A DNA stretch of 64,000 nucleotides from Symsagittifera roscoffensis (GCF_963678635.1 NC_087068.1:40693649-40757648); one strand, 5' to 3'. Positions 21,075-30,510 are shown, numbered from the stretch's first letter. Program-made: numbers and translations. Notes: a model not told the origin generated them from the letters alone.

Positions 21075-24000
21075 TTAGCATATGCTCAGATAGTATTTTT
21101 TATGTAAGTAAACTTCTTTGTCAGTCTCTGAAAATATCACATGTACAAGTGCGTACAACTCTCTCGGATGTAGCTTTCCCCTATTAGGATCGTATACTGG
21201 CAACGAGAGAGAGGTCACTCCTCTCTCAACCAAAAAATCCCTAAGTCGAGTCAAGGCCAATACCAAGCTCTTTGGATCTACGTGTTGCCTATCAGTGGCC
21301 TTGGTAACCAGGAAACACAAATATATCCCTGGTATCTGTGATGCAACAGGGGGCAGCGCTATCATCCCTCCCACACCAGGCCTCTGTTTCCATAAAAACT
21401 CGATATTCTTATACTCTCTTTTGAAGTCAGCCGCTAGTGCTGTTTTGAAGCTTACGTCCGCGGTTATCGCTATGGCGCACGTGCGTTCCGTGAGTATGAA
21501 ATCGCTGTCCGTTATGACGATATTGTTCGAATAATGGTTCGGTACATCAAAATACGATTCAAAGATTCGTCCAAAAGGTGGTTTTTTAGCATTCTCGCCC
21601 TCTGTCTCTAGTTCTCCGGTTTCTCTTGCCGATTTCAATTTTTTTATTATCAGATTTTCGGTGTGGGTGAGTCCTACCCCCACTCCCCGGACAAAAATAT
21701 CCATCGACGTCCCCGTCGATCGCCCAAAGTCTGGGAGATCGAGGTTGGATTGTGGAACACGTAGAGGACCATCTGGGGCGACCCAGTTGGACTCGGTATT
21801 GTCATGACTGATGTATTTGACGCCGTCTTTATCGACGTCCTGAATCGTCAGGATCGTCTCTTTTGGATCTGTCGGCAGATCATGGAGCCATTCGAGTACG
21901 CGCAAGTTCGTTAGTTCTTGCTCATGAGTCTGTTCCGCTTCTGGTTCGAACTCCACTTCCGGTTCTGATCGATCGTCGATCCAATCTTGATCCATATCAT
22001 TCACCAAGTCGATTTCTTCTAACATCGCCACTTCGTCCAGTCCCACTAGCGAGTCCATGACATCACTTACAACTATCCTGTCTACAACGAAATCCTCGCC
22101 GTACGGATTGTATTTCTTCTGGTTTTTTCCTCTCTTGCTTTGGCGTGGTTCCATAGTGAGAGGAAAGTCAGGCTGTATTCCTTTGTCAATTTCAATTTGT
22201 TCCGGGCAGTCCCAGTCTTCCTCGGCATAGGGTAGAGTTTCATCGTCCACCTCTACTCGCTCGGTCAACTCGAGATCCAGTGGTAGGTCGCAGTCGTCCA
22301 CCACCTCATTCCCGTCGTTTTTGTCGCGAGTACCCCTTTCATTCACTTCACAAGCAGGATCCACTATCAAATAGTCTCCCTCTTGCATGTCCGCTGGGAT
22401 GCACCAATCCTCTGACGAGGCATTTTGTGGTTTGATGTTTTCATAATGAGCTGCTTTTCCAGTGCTCAATCGATAAAAACGACCTCCTTGGTGCACTTCT
22501 GTTATCTGAAATGGACCACGCCATTTTTTAAATATTTTCTTGGTTCCTTTTGGTGGAACCACTTCCTGGAACACCCAAACGTAGTCGCCAACTGAGTAGG
22601 CTTTCGCATCAGCTGTCCTTTTATCAAACCTCCTTTTCTGTCTAATTTGCGCCTGTTGCGTATTCCTCCTGCATAAGTCATTGAGGTCCTGCTGTCTTCT
22701 AATAACATCCCGCACGTACGTCTGCGGTGCTGTCCTCTTCCCCTCATATTCAGGGTAGAAAAACGTCAACGGGAGCGCTTTTTCATGACCCGTTAAAATC
22801 ATGTGCGGACTTATTCCCGTGGTGGAATGCTCCGTGCTGTTGTAAGCACCCATCACTTGCGGCAAGTGCTTGTCCCAGTCATCCATGTAACGCGAGCAGT
22901 AGACTCTCAGCATGGATACCAGTGTGCGGTGTTGCCTCTCGACTAGGCCATTCGTTTGCGGGTGATAAGTGGTCGAGTGGGCCTGCGCTACCTGCGACCT
23001 TTTCATCAACTCCTTCGTGAGATCACCCACGAATGCTTTGCCATTGTCCGATTGGAACGTGATGGGGCAGCCATGCCTCGCTATCCACACATTTATCAAA
23101 TGATCACACGTTTCTTCCGCCGATGCTGTCATGCAGGGTGCTGCTTCCGCATACTTCGTAAAATGGTCGATCATTACCAGCACCTGATTATAGCCCGTTG
23201 CTGTCATGCAGATTTTCTGATGATCGATTAGCACCACTTCGTTGAAACCTGACGACTCTATTGACCGTAGGGGGAACCTTAGTTTCCTGGGATCCTTCGC
23301 CTGTTGACATGACAGGCATGCGGCGATCCACTTCTCACAAACCTTTTTCAATCCCGGCCATTCGAATCGTTTCTGTATCCTGTTATACACCTTGTCCACG
23401 CCTTGATGGCCCATCTGATCATGTGAGCGAAAGAGCAATTCGGTCTGGTACAACTGTGGTAACACTATTGAATTGTATTTATAGAGGACCTTGTCCTCCT
23501 TTTTTTGCTTGCAGGCAACGATTCCCTCCTTATTCAGGTACAACAAGTCGTTTCGTTTCAGGTAGAATTGCTTTAAGATCTTGTAGCTGTCTTCTTCCAA
23601 GTCTCCCTTGTCAGGTGCTCCATTCTCGATCCATCTCTTCAGACTGCTCGTCATTCTATCATTTCGTTGAGCCCTTAGGAGATCCGACAGCCTGTACCTG
23701 GCTTTCAAATACGTCTTTACCACGTTCATTTGCCCACTCATTATCTCCGAAGCATGAGCATCGTCCATCAACTTGACACACCATATCTTTTTCAAAGGCG
23801 TCGCTTCCTGCACAGATGGTTCCAGATTGGTACGGACGACCGTACCATGTGGCAGCAATCTGGTTGGGCGTTTCGAAACTGCTATCAGCTCGAGCTCGTC
23901 TGCGGCATTATCTACCACAGTGCCCTCTTCATCTGAGGTGTATCTGTCCCTGTCTGGATCCTGATGTGTTTCTCGGTCCAGCCCACGCTGCTTCCAGTCT

Positions 24001-24719
24001 ACCAATAAGGAGTGGATTGCGATCTCTGACATATCGGAATTGGAAGTTGTTTCAGACGTGTTGTCCCAGGACTGGGGCCTCGAGTCAACACTTGAGTCGA
24101 CTGATTTCCCAACATCATATTCCAAGTTGTCTGAGATGTTTCTCGACTCCCCGGACAAAACTCTGTCCATCGGTCGCTTCAAACTCAACTCCCCGGACAA
24201 AATTCTGCCCCTAGGTGGTCTCGTCAACCTCTCTCCAGACAAGTCGTCCTGCACGGGCTCAAAGGTGTCTGACTCCTCAGACGAGTCGTCCTTGACTGGC
24301 TCGAAGGTATCAGACTCCCCGGACATTGTCTCGTCCACGGACGAACAATCTGGGCTCGGCTCGTATTCTTCTTTTGCATCCGTGAAATGCACTCTCCTCG
24401 TGAAGCTAGATTTCGACCTGATCCTGACTTCCTCAGTAGTTTGGTTCTGATTCAGTGTTCCATATTCAGTGAACGAAGTTCTCAACAAGACCTCCTTGGG
24501 CATCGAGCTCACCAGCTGGTTGACAATCGACCTGCAATCCCGTTCAACGCCTCGGCTGCGAATGGACACTGGCCTCTTCTCTGTTCTCTCGGTGACCGTC
24601 AACGGCTGCATGGTCTCCATCCTTTCACGATCATGCCTATCCACTTCCCTGTCCAACAAGTCACGGAGCTTTCCCATGACGTCTGGCGCCACGTTCACCG
24701 TCCTGTTCAATAGAGCCAT
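21075..24719 (-). CDS. pol: Element A integrase and C-terminal macro-like domain
   Basis: This is a 1214-residue frame continuing ORF1. Residues about 140-190 form an acidic linker with repeated SGE tripeptides. Integrase has the HHCC zinc motif (about 432-472), a catalytic triad Asp499, Asp558 and Glu594 with 35 residues between the last two, and a GPF/Y-type motif (KKWRGPF) near 734. Then come an acidic linker, the segment IFVRGVGVGLTHT (which overlaps the central polypurine module), and about 150 residues (1060-1212) resembling a TARG1/OARD1-type macro domain: a DSDF segment (Asp1073), YLCFLVTK, LTRLRDFLVERGVTSLSLP, ending LHKKYYLSIC. The macro glycine-rich loop (MGAGIA in that family) is not conserved, so catalysis is doubtful. 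Integrase joins element DNA to the genome; the macro part may bind ADP-ribose (inference). Confidence 0.9.
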   Translation of the reverse strand: MALLNRTVNVAPDVMGKLRDLLDREVDRHDRERMETMQPLTVTERTEKRPVSIRSRGVERDCRSIVNQLVSSMPKEVLLRTSFTEYGTLNQNQTTEEVRIRSKSSFTRRVHFTDAKEEYEPSPDCSSVDETMSGESDTFEPVKDDSSEESDTFEPVQDDLSGERLTRPPRGRILSGELSLKRPMDRVLSGESRNISDNLEYDVGKSVDSSVDSRPQSWDNTSETTSNSDMSEIAIHSLLVDWKQRGLDRETHQDPDRDRYTSDEEGTVVDNAADELELIAVSKRPTRLLPHGTVVRTNLEPSVQEATPLKKIWCVKLMDDAHASEIMSGQMNVVKTYLKARYRLSDLLRAQRNDRMTSSLKRWIENGAPDKGDLEEDSYKILKQFYLKRNDLLYLNKEGIVACKQKKEDKVLYKYNSIVLPQLYQTELLFRSHDQMGHQGVDKVYNRIQKRFEWPGLKKVCEKWIAACLSCQQAKDPRKLRFPLRSIESSGFNEVVLIDHQKICMTATGYNQVLVMIDHFTKYAEAAPCMTASAEETCDHLINVWIARHGCPITFQSDNGKAFVGDLTKELMKRSQVAQAHSTTYHPQTNGLVERQHRTLVSMLRVYCSRYMDDWDKHLPQVMGAYNSTEHSTTGISPHMILTGHEKALPLTFFYPEYEGKRTAPQTYVRDVIRRQQDLNDLCRRNTQQAQIRQKRRFDKRTADAKAYSVGDYVWVFQEVVPPKGTKKIFKKWRGPFQITEVHQGGRFYRLSTGKAAHYENIKPQNASSEDWCIPADMQEGDYLIVDPACEVNERGTRDKNDGNEVVDDCDLPLDLELTERVEVDDETLPYAEEDWDCPEQIEIDKGIQPDFPLTMEPRQSKRGKNQKKYNPYGEDFVVDRIVVSDVMDSLVGLDEVAMLEEIDLVNDMDQDWIDDRSEPEVEFEPEAEQTHEQELTNLRVLEWLHDLPTDPKETILTIQDVDKDGVKYISHDNTESNWVAPDGPLRVPQSNLDLPDFGRSTGTSMDIFVRGVGVGLTHTENLIIKKLKSARETGELETEGENAKKPPFGRIFESYFDVPNHYSNNIVITDSDFILTERTCAIAITADVSFKTALAADFKREYKNIEFLWKQRPGVGGMIALPPVASQIPGIYLCFLVTKATDRQHVDPKSLVLALTRLRDFLVERGVTSLSLPVYDPNRGKLHPRELYALVHVIFSETDKEVYLHKKYYLSIC
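21682..21692 (-). promoter_or_regulatory. Element A candidate central polypurine tract
   Basis: The sense strand reads GTCCGGGGAGT followed by GGGGGTAGGA. The first 11 bases equal the sequence immediately before the 3' LTR, where plus-strand DNA synthesis should start. Its position near the end of pol recalls the central polypurine tract of lentiviruses. Function is inferred. Confidence 0.55.
21703..21720 (-). promoter_or_regulatory. Element A central hairpin of the polypurine module
   Basis: On the plus strand it reads ATCGACG-TCCC-CGTCGAT, a perfect 7-bp stem with a 4-base loop (loop GGGA on the sense strand). It lies just upstream, in the sense direction, of GTCCGGGGAGT (21692-21682). The same arrangement precedes the 3' LTR. 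The 60 bases at 21661-21720 differ from element B at only three sites although both copies are coding. Confidence 0.65.
24140..24330 (-). repeat. Iterated SGE-coding repeats in the pol linker
   Basis: GTCCGGGGAG (sense), the polypurine decamer, occurs at about 24149-24158, 24187-24196 and 24313-24322, with variants GTCTGGAGAG and GTCTGAGGAG between, spaced about 35-45 bases. It encodes Ser-Gly-Glu or Ser-Glu-Glu in the acidic linker before integrase. Element B has two copies in the same linker (near 49049 and 49093). Confidence 0.6.
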
Positions 24720-24749
24720 GCTGTTTATGCCCAGCCTGGTAAGTTCTTG

Positions 24750-27700
24750 CTATACCAAGTTGGATCGGACTAGCAGATCCAACGGAACGGGCTCGCCTCT
24801 GGCTAGAAGCTCTATCTCCGCGGCCGTCTCCACTGGAAGGTCAGGGTGTCCGGGTATAGAATGTCCTGACTTGTCTAACCACCTAGTAAGTGGCAGCTTG
24901 TCGTAGGTTTCTTTGTCCAGAAAGGAAAACCCGTCTTTGATCTCTGATTGGTTAGCCTGTTTCTCCTCGAGGCGCTCATAAAATTCTGTCTTTTTGCTGA
25001 GGCTATCTGCGTTCTGGTGCTTGTCACGGGTACGGTGCTCTATGATCATATGGTATCCATCCAGGCGCACAATCCAACGACCAATATAACTTTGGTCCAT
25101 CGAATAGGTTTTCAGCCATGCCAGGGCACGATTATCCACACGTAACTTGAAGGGAGCACTCCCCAAGTAGGCTCTGTATTTTTCCACGAAAGAGATCACC
25201 GCAAACATCTCCGCTTTTGGTGCGCCGTACTTCATTTCAGTATCACTCAGGACTTTACTCCCGTAGGCTATCGGACGAAGAACCGTTCTCCCGTTCCACT
25301 CCTGCTCCTGGTGAAGTATGCCCGATATCGCAACTACTGATGCATCCGTATCCAGCACGAACATCCCCTTCTCTGTTGGCATGCCGAGGACCGGTGCCTC
25401 GCAAAGTTCACGTTTGATGTTTTCAAATGAAACTTGTGCCTCATCAGTCCAGGTGAACTTTTTGCCCTTGTTTCTCATCAACCTCTGCATGGGGTATATT
25501 TTGTCAGCATACCCCTTGATGAACTCTCGATAATAATTTGCGAATCCCAGAAAACTCATCAGCTGTGTATCTGTTTTAGGTGCCTTCCAGGTCAGCACCG
25601 CTTCAACCGCTTCGGGATCTGGTCTCACTCCATGTTTGTCAACCAGGCGGCCCAGATACTTTATGGAATCCCTGAGGATTTCACACTTAGAGGGCTTACA
25701 TTTCAGACCCGCCTGCTTCATGCAAGAAAACACCTCATCCAACCTCTCTATGTGGTCTTCCAAGGTTGGTGTTGCAATCACGACATCATCGACATAACAC
25801 ATGATGAGATTCCCGTATTTCTTAGTGACGCTCGTGAGTGCCTGGGCCATCAGTCGCTGGAATGTGGCCGTCGCGTTGCACAATCCGAATGGCATCCTCT
25901 TCCACTGGAACAGTCCCAGATCACACGCGAAGCCTGTTTTCTCTCGATCTTGCTTTCTGAGTGGCACTTGCCAGAACGCAGAGCCCAAATCCAACGTCGT
26001 GAAGAACTTCGCGTCCCCCAGCTTGGATAGGCTCTCATCGATGCGGGGAATCGGGTATGCGTCCTTTATAGTCACTGCGTTCAGATAACGGAAATCACAA
26101 CAAAATCTGAGTTGTCCCCCTTTCTTTTTCGCCATGACCACGCCACAAGCCCATGGGGACTTCGACGGCTCGATCATGTCGTACTCCATTAACATCTCGA
26201 TTTCCTTCCTACACGCTTCTGACTTGTTTGGGGTCATTCTTCTCGCCCCTTCCCTATGAGGTACCGAGCCCTCTTCTATCTCAATCTCGTGCTCTACAAA
26301 ACTACAACAACCTATGTCGGCCTTATGCTTTGAAAAAACGTCTGCGTTCCGATTTAGCACCGCTCTGAGCGAATCTAATTCCTTATCTGATATTTTACCC
26401 TTCAGGTGTTCTATCTCAGGTAGGACAGGCTTATTCGCTGCTAACTCTGCTTCCGTCGGCCTCCCAGGAAAGTTGGAACAACTAGACAGCCCATCATCTG
26501 TTTCTGACTTCATTGAAAACAATTTCCTAGAAGATTTCAATTCATTCACTCTTTTCATTATACATTCTTGGTTCGCATGTAATGGACATTTAGTAACATC
26601 AAACTTTTTCAAGTTCTCCACACTCTGAAAGTCTGTGTTCAGAGGCAAAGCGTAGCCAAGTTTCTTTCCCCTCTGTATTGTCACTGTTGTTGTTTCTGTG
26701 TTCAATAACACACTCACACACAGTCCGCTCTGAGTGAGTGAGAAGCTTCTTCCTAAAATAGCCGAGCTTTTACTGTTTGGATTTGGTACCAGACACACCT
26801 GTCTGTCATTGCTGAGTTCATTCAAGTTCCTCATCCTAAACGTCGCTACTACGGCTTGGTTTGGTTTTAATCTAACTTTCCGATCCAGAAAAATTGGCAC
26901 CTTGGCCTGATTAATTAAGATCTTATTAAGGGGTCTCTTTTCATACTTTCTCTCAGGATCCTTGATCCTAATCAACCCGTCATTGAGATCGATCGTGACG
27001 GCAAAGTTGCGAAAGAAATCCCTTCCTAAGATAAACTGATCGGATTCGTCCAAATTCTCCACTACTAGGAAGCTCATCCAAAGATGTCTTCCTCCGAGCT
27101 GCAGTGAAATGATCGGGGTTCGTCCAGTGACATAGATCGCTCCCTGATTGGCCGCTGCCAACCTGATGTTTGTCGGTATGGGATCCGACCTCTCGAAACC
27201 CATGTCGGTCCAAGTTTTGACTGGCATGACACTAACCACTGCTCCCGTGTCTAGCAGTCCCTTTACTGAAAGTTGTCTGCCTTGCACGTCCAGAACGTGT
27301 GCGGCCAGATCGGCCTCGCAACCTATATGCACCGCATCTTGTTCGAGCATCGCGTTGTGTCCGATCCGTCTAACCTTCAGCTCCTCTTGACCAATGTATA
27401 TCCGGCCAATCTGATCGTTCGCATCAGTTATGTGAGCTTTCGTGTAGATATTGGTGCCATCCACATTCATCAGGATCGGGTTAGGGCCATGGACATCGAT
27501 ATAATGTCCGTCCACTTTCATCAGCCTCGGACCTCCCGTTGTGAGCAGCGCTCGCACTACCCTGGAGTCCAGTTTGGGATCTTTCTCCTTCAGGTAGTCG
27601 GCATAGATGTCCAGGTGGACTAGTGTAATCTCGGATGGTTCACTCAAGTTCTTGACCACCTGGTGCCCCGCGACTGAGATGATGGACATTATTTTGGTCC

Positions 27701-28166
27701 CCTCCTTCCTCATGCCGAAAGTCTTACCAGATATAACGTTCAGTTTCAGTCCCTGTTTTCTGGGTTCCTCTTTGTCTTCTACTTTTGTCGCTTTACCCAG
27801 AACATTAAAACTTTCCCGAAGATCTGTGCTCTCCAGCTCCGACCTTACCCATTGCTCCACTTCTTTCGTGGCTAGGTCCTGTTTGACATTCTGCAGCGCT
27901 GTCCTTACCGCCAGGCCGTAATTCACCTTGAGTGGGCTAGACGACTCTGCTTCGAGGTTCGAGGCTACCACCTCGTCATGCCATGTCTTAACCTTTTTGG
28001 TCGCGAAGGTGCTCGGTGTCGTCTCCTTTCTCCGAGATTCAGCCTCGTTCATCAGACGTGCTCGACTGGCCTTGACACCCGAAAGCGCCTCTTCGTGGCG
28101 GGGATGTTTCGCGTCCGCTACTGCATCCCAAAATTGAGTACAATCCGACTTGAAGTGTCCCTCCAA
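24750..28166 (-). CDS. pol: Element A second zinc knuckle, protease, reverse transcriptase, RNase H
   Basis: This is a 1138-residue frame; it opens inside the second CCHC knuckle (its first two Cys codons lie just upstream in the same frame). An aspartic protease active site LLDTGAVVSV is at residue 306. RT spans about 630-850 with FCCDFRYLNAVT, MPFGLCNATATFQ and catalytic YVDD at 791-794. RNase H begins at about 930 with LDTDAS (Asp939). These would process the polyprotein and copy RNA to DNA inside particles. It ends with TAG (24752-24750). The next frame starts 10 codons later in the same register, and B has Lys at the stop position, so the stop is a lesion (or a leaky TAG followed by CAA). 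Homologous and collinear with B. Confidence 0.93.
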   Translation of the reverse strand: MEGHFKSDCTQFWDAVADAKHPRHEEALSGVKASRARLMNEAESRRKETTPSTFATKKVKTWHDEVVASNLEAESSSPLKVNYGLAVRTALQNVKQDLATKEVEQWVRSELESTDLRESFNVLGKATKVEDKEEPRKQGLKLNVISGKTFGMRKEGTKIMSIISVAGHQVVKNLSEPSEITLVHLDIYADYLKEKDPKLDSRVVRALLTTGGPRLMKVDGHYIDVHGPNPILMNVDGTNIYTKAHITDANDQIGRIYIGQEELKVRRIGHNAMLEQDAVHIGCEADLAAHVLDVQGRQLSVKGLLDTGAVVSVMPVKTWTDMGFERSDPIPTNIRLAAANQGAIYVTGRTPIISLQLGGRHLWMSFLVVENLDESDQFILGRDFFRNFAVTIDLNDGLIRIKDPERKYEKRPLNKILINQAKVPIFLDRKVRLKPNQAVVATFRMRNLNELSNDRQVCLVPNPNSKSSAILGRSFSLTQSGLCVSVLLNTETTTVTIQRGKKLGYALPLNTDFQSVENLKKFDVTKCPLHANQECIMKRVNELKSSRKLFSMKSETDDGLSSCSNFPGRPTEAELAANKPVLPEIEHLKGKISDKELDSLRAVLNRNADVFSKHKADIGCCSFVEHEIEIEEGSVPHREGARRMTPNKSEACRKEIEMLMEYDMIEPSKSPWACGVVMAKKKGGQLRFCCDFRYLNAVTIKDAYPIPRIDESLSKLGDAKFFTTLDLGSAFWQVPLRKQDREKTGFACDLGLFQWKRMPFGLCNATATFQRLMAQALTSVTKKYGNLIMCYVDDVVIATPTLEDHIERLDEVFSCMKQAGLKCKPSKCEILRDSIKYLGRLVDKHGVRPDPEAVEAVLTWKAPKTDTQLMSFLGFANYYREFIKGYADKIYPMQRLMRNKGKKFTWTDEAQVSFENIKRELCEAPVLGMPTEKGMFVLDTDASVVAISGILHQEQEWNGRTVLRPIAYGSKVLSDTEMKYGAPKAEMFAVISFVEKYRAYLGSAPFKLRVDNRALAWLKTYSMDQSYIGRWIVRLDGYHMIIEHRTRDKHQNADSLSKKTEFYERLEEKQANQSEIKDGFSFLDKETYDKLPLTRWLDKSGHSIPGHPDLPVETAAEIELLARGEPVPLDLLVRSNLV

Positions 28167-28888
28167 ATTACAGAAGAAACACCATATTTCATGATGAGCC
28201 CTCTGACGTACTCTTCATGATCCTCGTCGGTCGCGTCGGCGTCCTCGAGAAAGTAGCCTATGGCCTTCATGTTCTGTTTGTATGCAGAACACGCTGAAAC
28301 GTGATGGTCCATCGAACCACAATTCGCACACGACCTCCTCTTATCCATGTCATCGCGAGGTTTGTACCAACTGGAATTCGCACCAGTGTTTGTCCCGCTA
28401 TAGTTGCCATAATTGCTGTAACGGTTTTGCGCCCTCGGTTTTATGAGTAAATACTCGCGTGACTTCATACGCAAGTCGTCGGGCGTGGGTACCTGGTCAA
28501 GCGACAGGGTGAAGTGAGTGGCCAACATCGTCTTCAACTCCTCACTCCTTACTCCGTCCATGAACTTCGAAGCAATCGCCAAGTTTCGCTCGGATATTCT
28601 CTCATCCGGGTTGCTTCTCCTCCTGAGCAATTCAAGGTCGTCCAAGAATTTATCTATTGATTCTTCATCTCTTTGACGCCTCTTCTCGAACTTCACCATA
28701 GCCTGGTGCCCTTGTACTCCAGAGCCGAAACGATTCAGCAGGATGTCGAATATCTTGCGAGCGCTGTCTCTCTCATTGGCTCTTTTCGCCATTACACAAC
28801 TTAATGCAGTACCCTCCAGGTTGCTCGTCAGCGCGCTGCACTCTTGTTTTTTGGAGAGATTCTCTTCCTCAAAGTGTAACTTCATCAC
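28118..28888 (-). CDS. gag: Element A Gag, capsid-like region and first zinc knuckle
   Basis: This 256-residue frame lies in the same reading frame as the preceding Gag piece, separated by one TAG. Residues 1-125 correspond to the retrotransposon capsid-like region, with FGSGVQGHQAMVKFEKRRQR, FLDDLELLRRR and IASKFMDGV segments conserved in B. Residues 187-200 form a CCHC zinc knuckle, CANCGSMDHHVSAC (C-x2-C-x4-H-x4-C). The last 20 or so residues read out of frame: the second knuckle continues in the frame of the following protease-RT piece, so a frameshift lies between the two knuckles at about 28,180. Confidence 0.8.
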   Translation of the reverse strand: MMKLHFEEENLSKKQECSALTSNLEGTALSCVMAKRANERDSARKIFDILLNRFGSGVQGHQAMVKFEKRRQRDEESIDKFLDDLELLRRRSNPDERISERNLAIASKFMDGVRSEELKTMLATHFTLSLDQVPTPDDLRMKSREYLLIKPRAQNRYSNYGNYSGTNTGANSSWYKPRDDMDKRRSCANCGSMDHHVSACSAYKQNMKAIGYFLEDADATDEDHEEYVRGLIMKYGVSSVIWRDTSSRIVLNFGMQ

Positions 28889-28981
28889 CTCTATCCAAGT
28901 ATCAATGCAGCCATCTGACTCGTCTTTATATGACTTCGGCTTTTTCAGTGTCCTTCTTGACCTCTCTCCTCTCTCGGTTGA

Positions 28982-30157
28982 CTACGAGAGCTTGGTGATG
29001 AATGTTTCGAGAGATCTGTTCAGAGGCTCAAACATCGAGGCATACATCGTTGTGTCCTGTGAGACTGTAGTCAGATCTGGTACTGAACTGACTTGTGGCA
29101 CGGTTGGCAACCTTGTCTCCGGGGTGGCATCTGCCTCCGGCGGGACTGGATTCGTCCAGCCAGGCCTCTGCGGGGCTGCCCTTGGCCGCTCCTTGTTTCT
29201 AGGTTCGTAGTTCGTTCTCGAGCCTTGATGGGCTCTGGCATTGCTGCCCGTACCATCTCCAACATTCGCATGGCGTGAGCGCTCCCTTGGGTTGGAATGC
29301 TCCTGCCAACTACTCCCATTCAGGATCGCGTCAAGCTTCCGCATCATTAAGTCAGACTTTGCATCTAACCTCTTCTCCAGGCTGGTCATCGTGTGGGCGT
29401 AGGTACTATCATGATCGTTCAACAATCTTTCGATCTCCCTGGTCATCCTAGCCTCTCTTTCGTATGACTCCTTGCTTGCCTGTGCCAGGCTCTCCGCCAG
29501 GCATTGATCGGTGTTGCGAATCAACTGAGCTTGATCAATCCTCGCCTGCGACTTCACGTGCGTTAGTTCATCTCTCAGATTCTCTTGACCCTTGTGAAAT
29601 CTCTCATCAACCTGATCTATTCTTTTAGTCATGTCCCGTCTCAGTTCATCCAGACCATTCATTACGCCAGCGAACATGTCACTTATGTCGCCTGTGGCCC
29701 CAAATGACGGGGTTAGTCCCAGAGAAGATGAGTTCAACTGCGGCTGCAGCCTGGTGCTTGATGACGCACCGCCTTTTTGCTTGCTCATGGACGTCATTAA
29801 TCTGTCGAAGGTTGATGACGCTCCCATCCTTATCCCATCTGACATGGGCCTGGTCGGCGAGGCTGATGACGCCTTCCTGTTCTTATCGTTCCTTGGGCAC
29901 GGTGTGAAGTTCACATCCGGATGGGCTATCTCCGGGTAGTCATGACTGGAAGTTAAACCTACAGATGGTAGTGACGCCATGCGCTCGTCGTACAAAGTCT
30001 TCCAACTCTTCTTGGCCTTCGAACCCGGTTGTTCTTCACTCGGGCTTATACTCGACATCATCGCGTTGTTGCTCTGCTTGGCCAGAGATGAGTGGGTACT
30101 AGCCGAATGTGAGTATTCTCCCCTCCACCTGTGACTCTTGGTCTCCGATTTGGACAT
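28982..30157 (-). CDS. gag: Element A Gag, N-terminal part with coiled coil
   Basis: This is a 391-residue frame. Residues 1-150 are Ser-rich and of low complexity. About 160-277 is a predicted coiled coil by its heptad pattern, ending in a KLDAIL segment that is also present in element B. The rest is Pro/Arg-rich. It ends at a TAG after ITKLS; the same frame continues in the next 31 codons with sequence homologous to B (DGCIDTWIEVMKLH), so the stop interrupts Gag. Gag would form the virus-like particle around the RNA. No myristoylation signal was seen. The start at 30157 may be internal, given the overlapping upstream frame. Confidence 0.75.
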   Translation of the reverse strand: MSKSETKSHRWRGEYSHSASTHSSLAKQSNNAMMSSISPSEEQPGSKAKKSWKTLYDERMASLPSVGLTSSHDYPEIAHPDVNFTPCPRNDKNRKASSASPTRPMSDGIRMGASSTFDRLMTSMSKQKGGASSSTRLQPQLNSSSLGLTPSFGATGDISDMFAGVMNGLDELRRDMTKRIDQVDERFHKGQENLRDELTHVKSQARIDQAQLIRNTDQCLAESLAQASKESYEREARMTREIERLLNDHDSTYAHTMTSLEKRLDAKSDLMMRKLDAILNGSSWQEHSNPRERSRHANVGDGTGSNARAHQGSRTNYEPRNKERPRAAPQRPGWTNPVPPEADATPETRLPTVPQVSSVPDLTTVSQDTTMYASMFEPLNRSLETFITKLS

Positions 30158-30510
30158 TCCCTTGAATAAGACTTCCTCTCGCGGCTCGACCTCGGAACGC
30201 TCCGAGGTCTCCTCCGTCCTCTCGACTTCCTCCCGCTCGAGATCCTCGCTCGGCTCAAAGTCTGTTCTTCCTCGTCAAAGGGGTCCACAAGCGTTTCGCT
30301 CTCGTTTCCGGTTTCGGCGCTCCGCCTTTGATCGCCATCGAGGTTTTTCTCGCTCCTCAATCTCATTTCGCTCACTGAAAGATCAGATTGACCTTTGGTC
30401 GATTCGTTTTCGGCAAACACGTCGGAGGCGCTGCTAAACGAGGACTGGCTACGCCTAGTTTTAAATTTTCGCGTGCTGCCCTTACTCAGCCTGGGAATCT
30501 TGGTAGTCAA
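30058..30510 (-). pseudogene. Element A ORF1 N-terminal piece (Arg/Ser-rich)
   Basis: This is a 150-codon frame beginning MTTKIPRLSKG, rich in Arg, Lys and Ser, which overlaps the start of the next Gag frame (30157) in a different reading frame. Element B has the same arrangement: a short basic frame (54903-54598) overlapping the Gag frame. The true N-terminus of ORF1 is therefore probably here, followed by a frameshift. Either both copies carry independent lesions or the shift is a programmed one; I favour lesions in A but cannot decide. The last third of the frame is probably out of frame. Confidence 0.45.
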
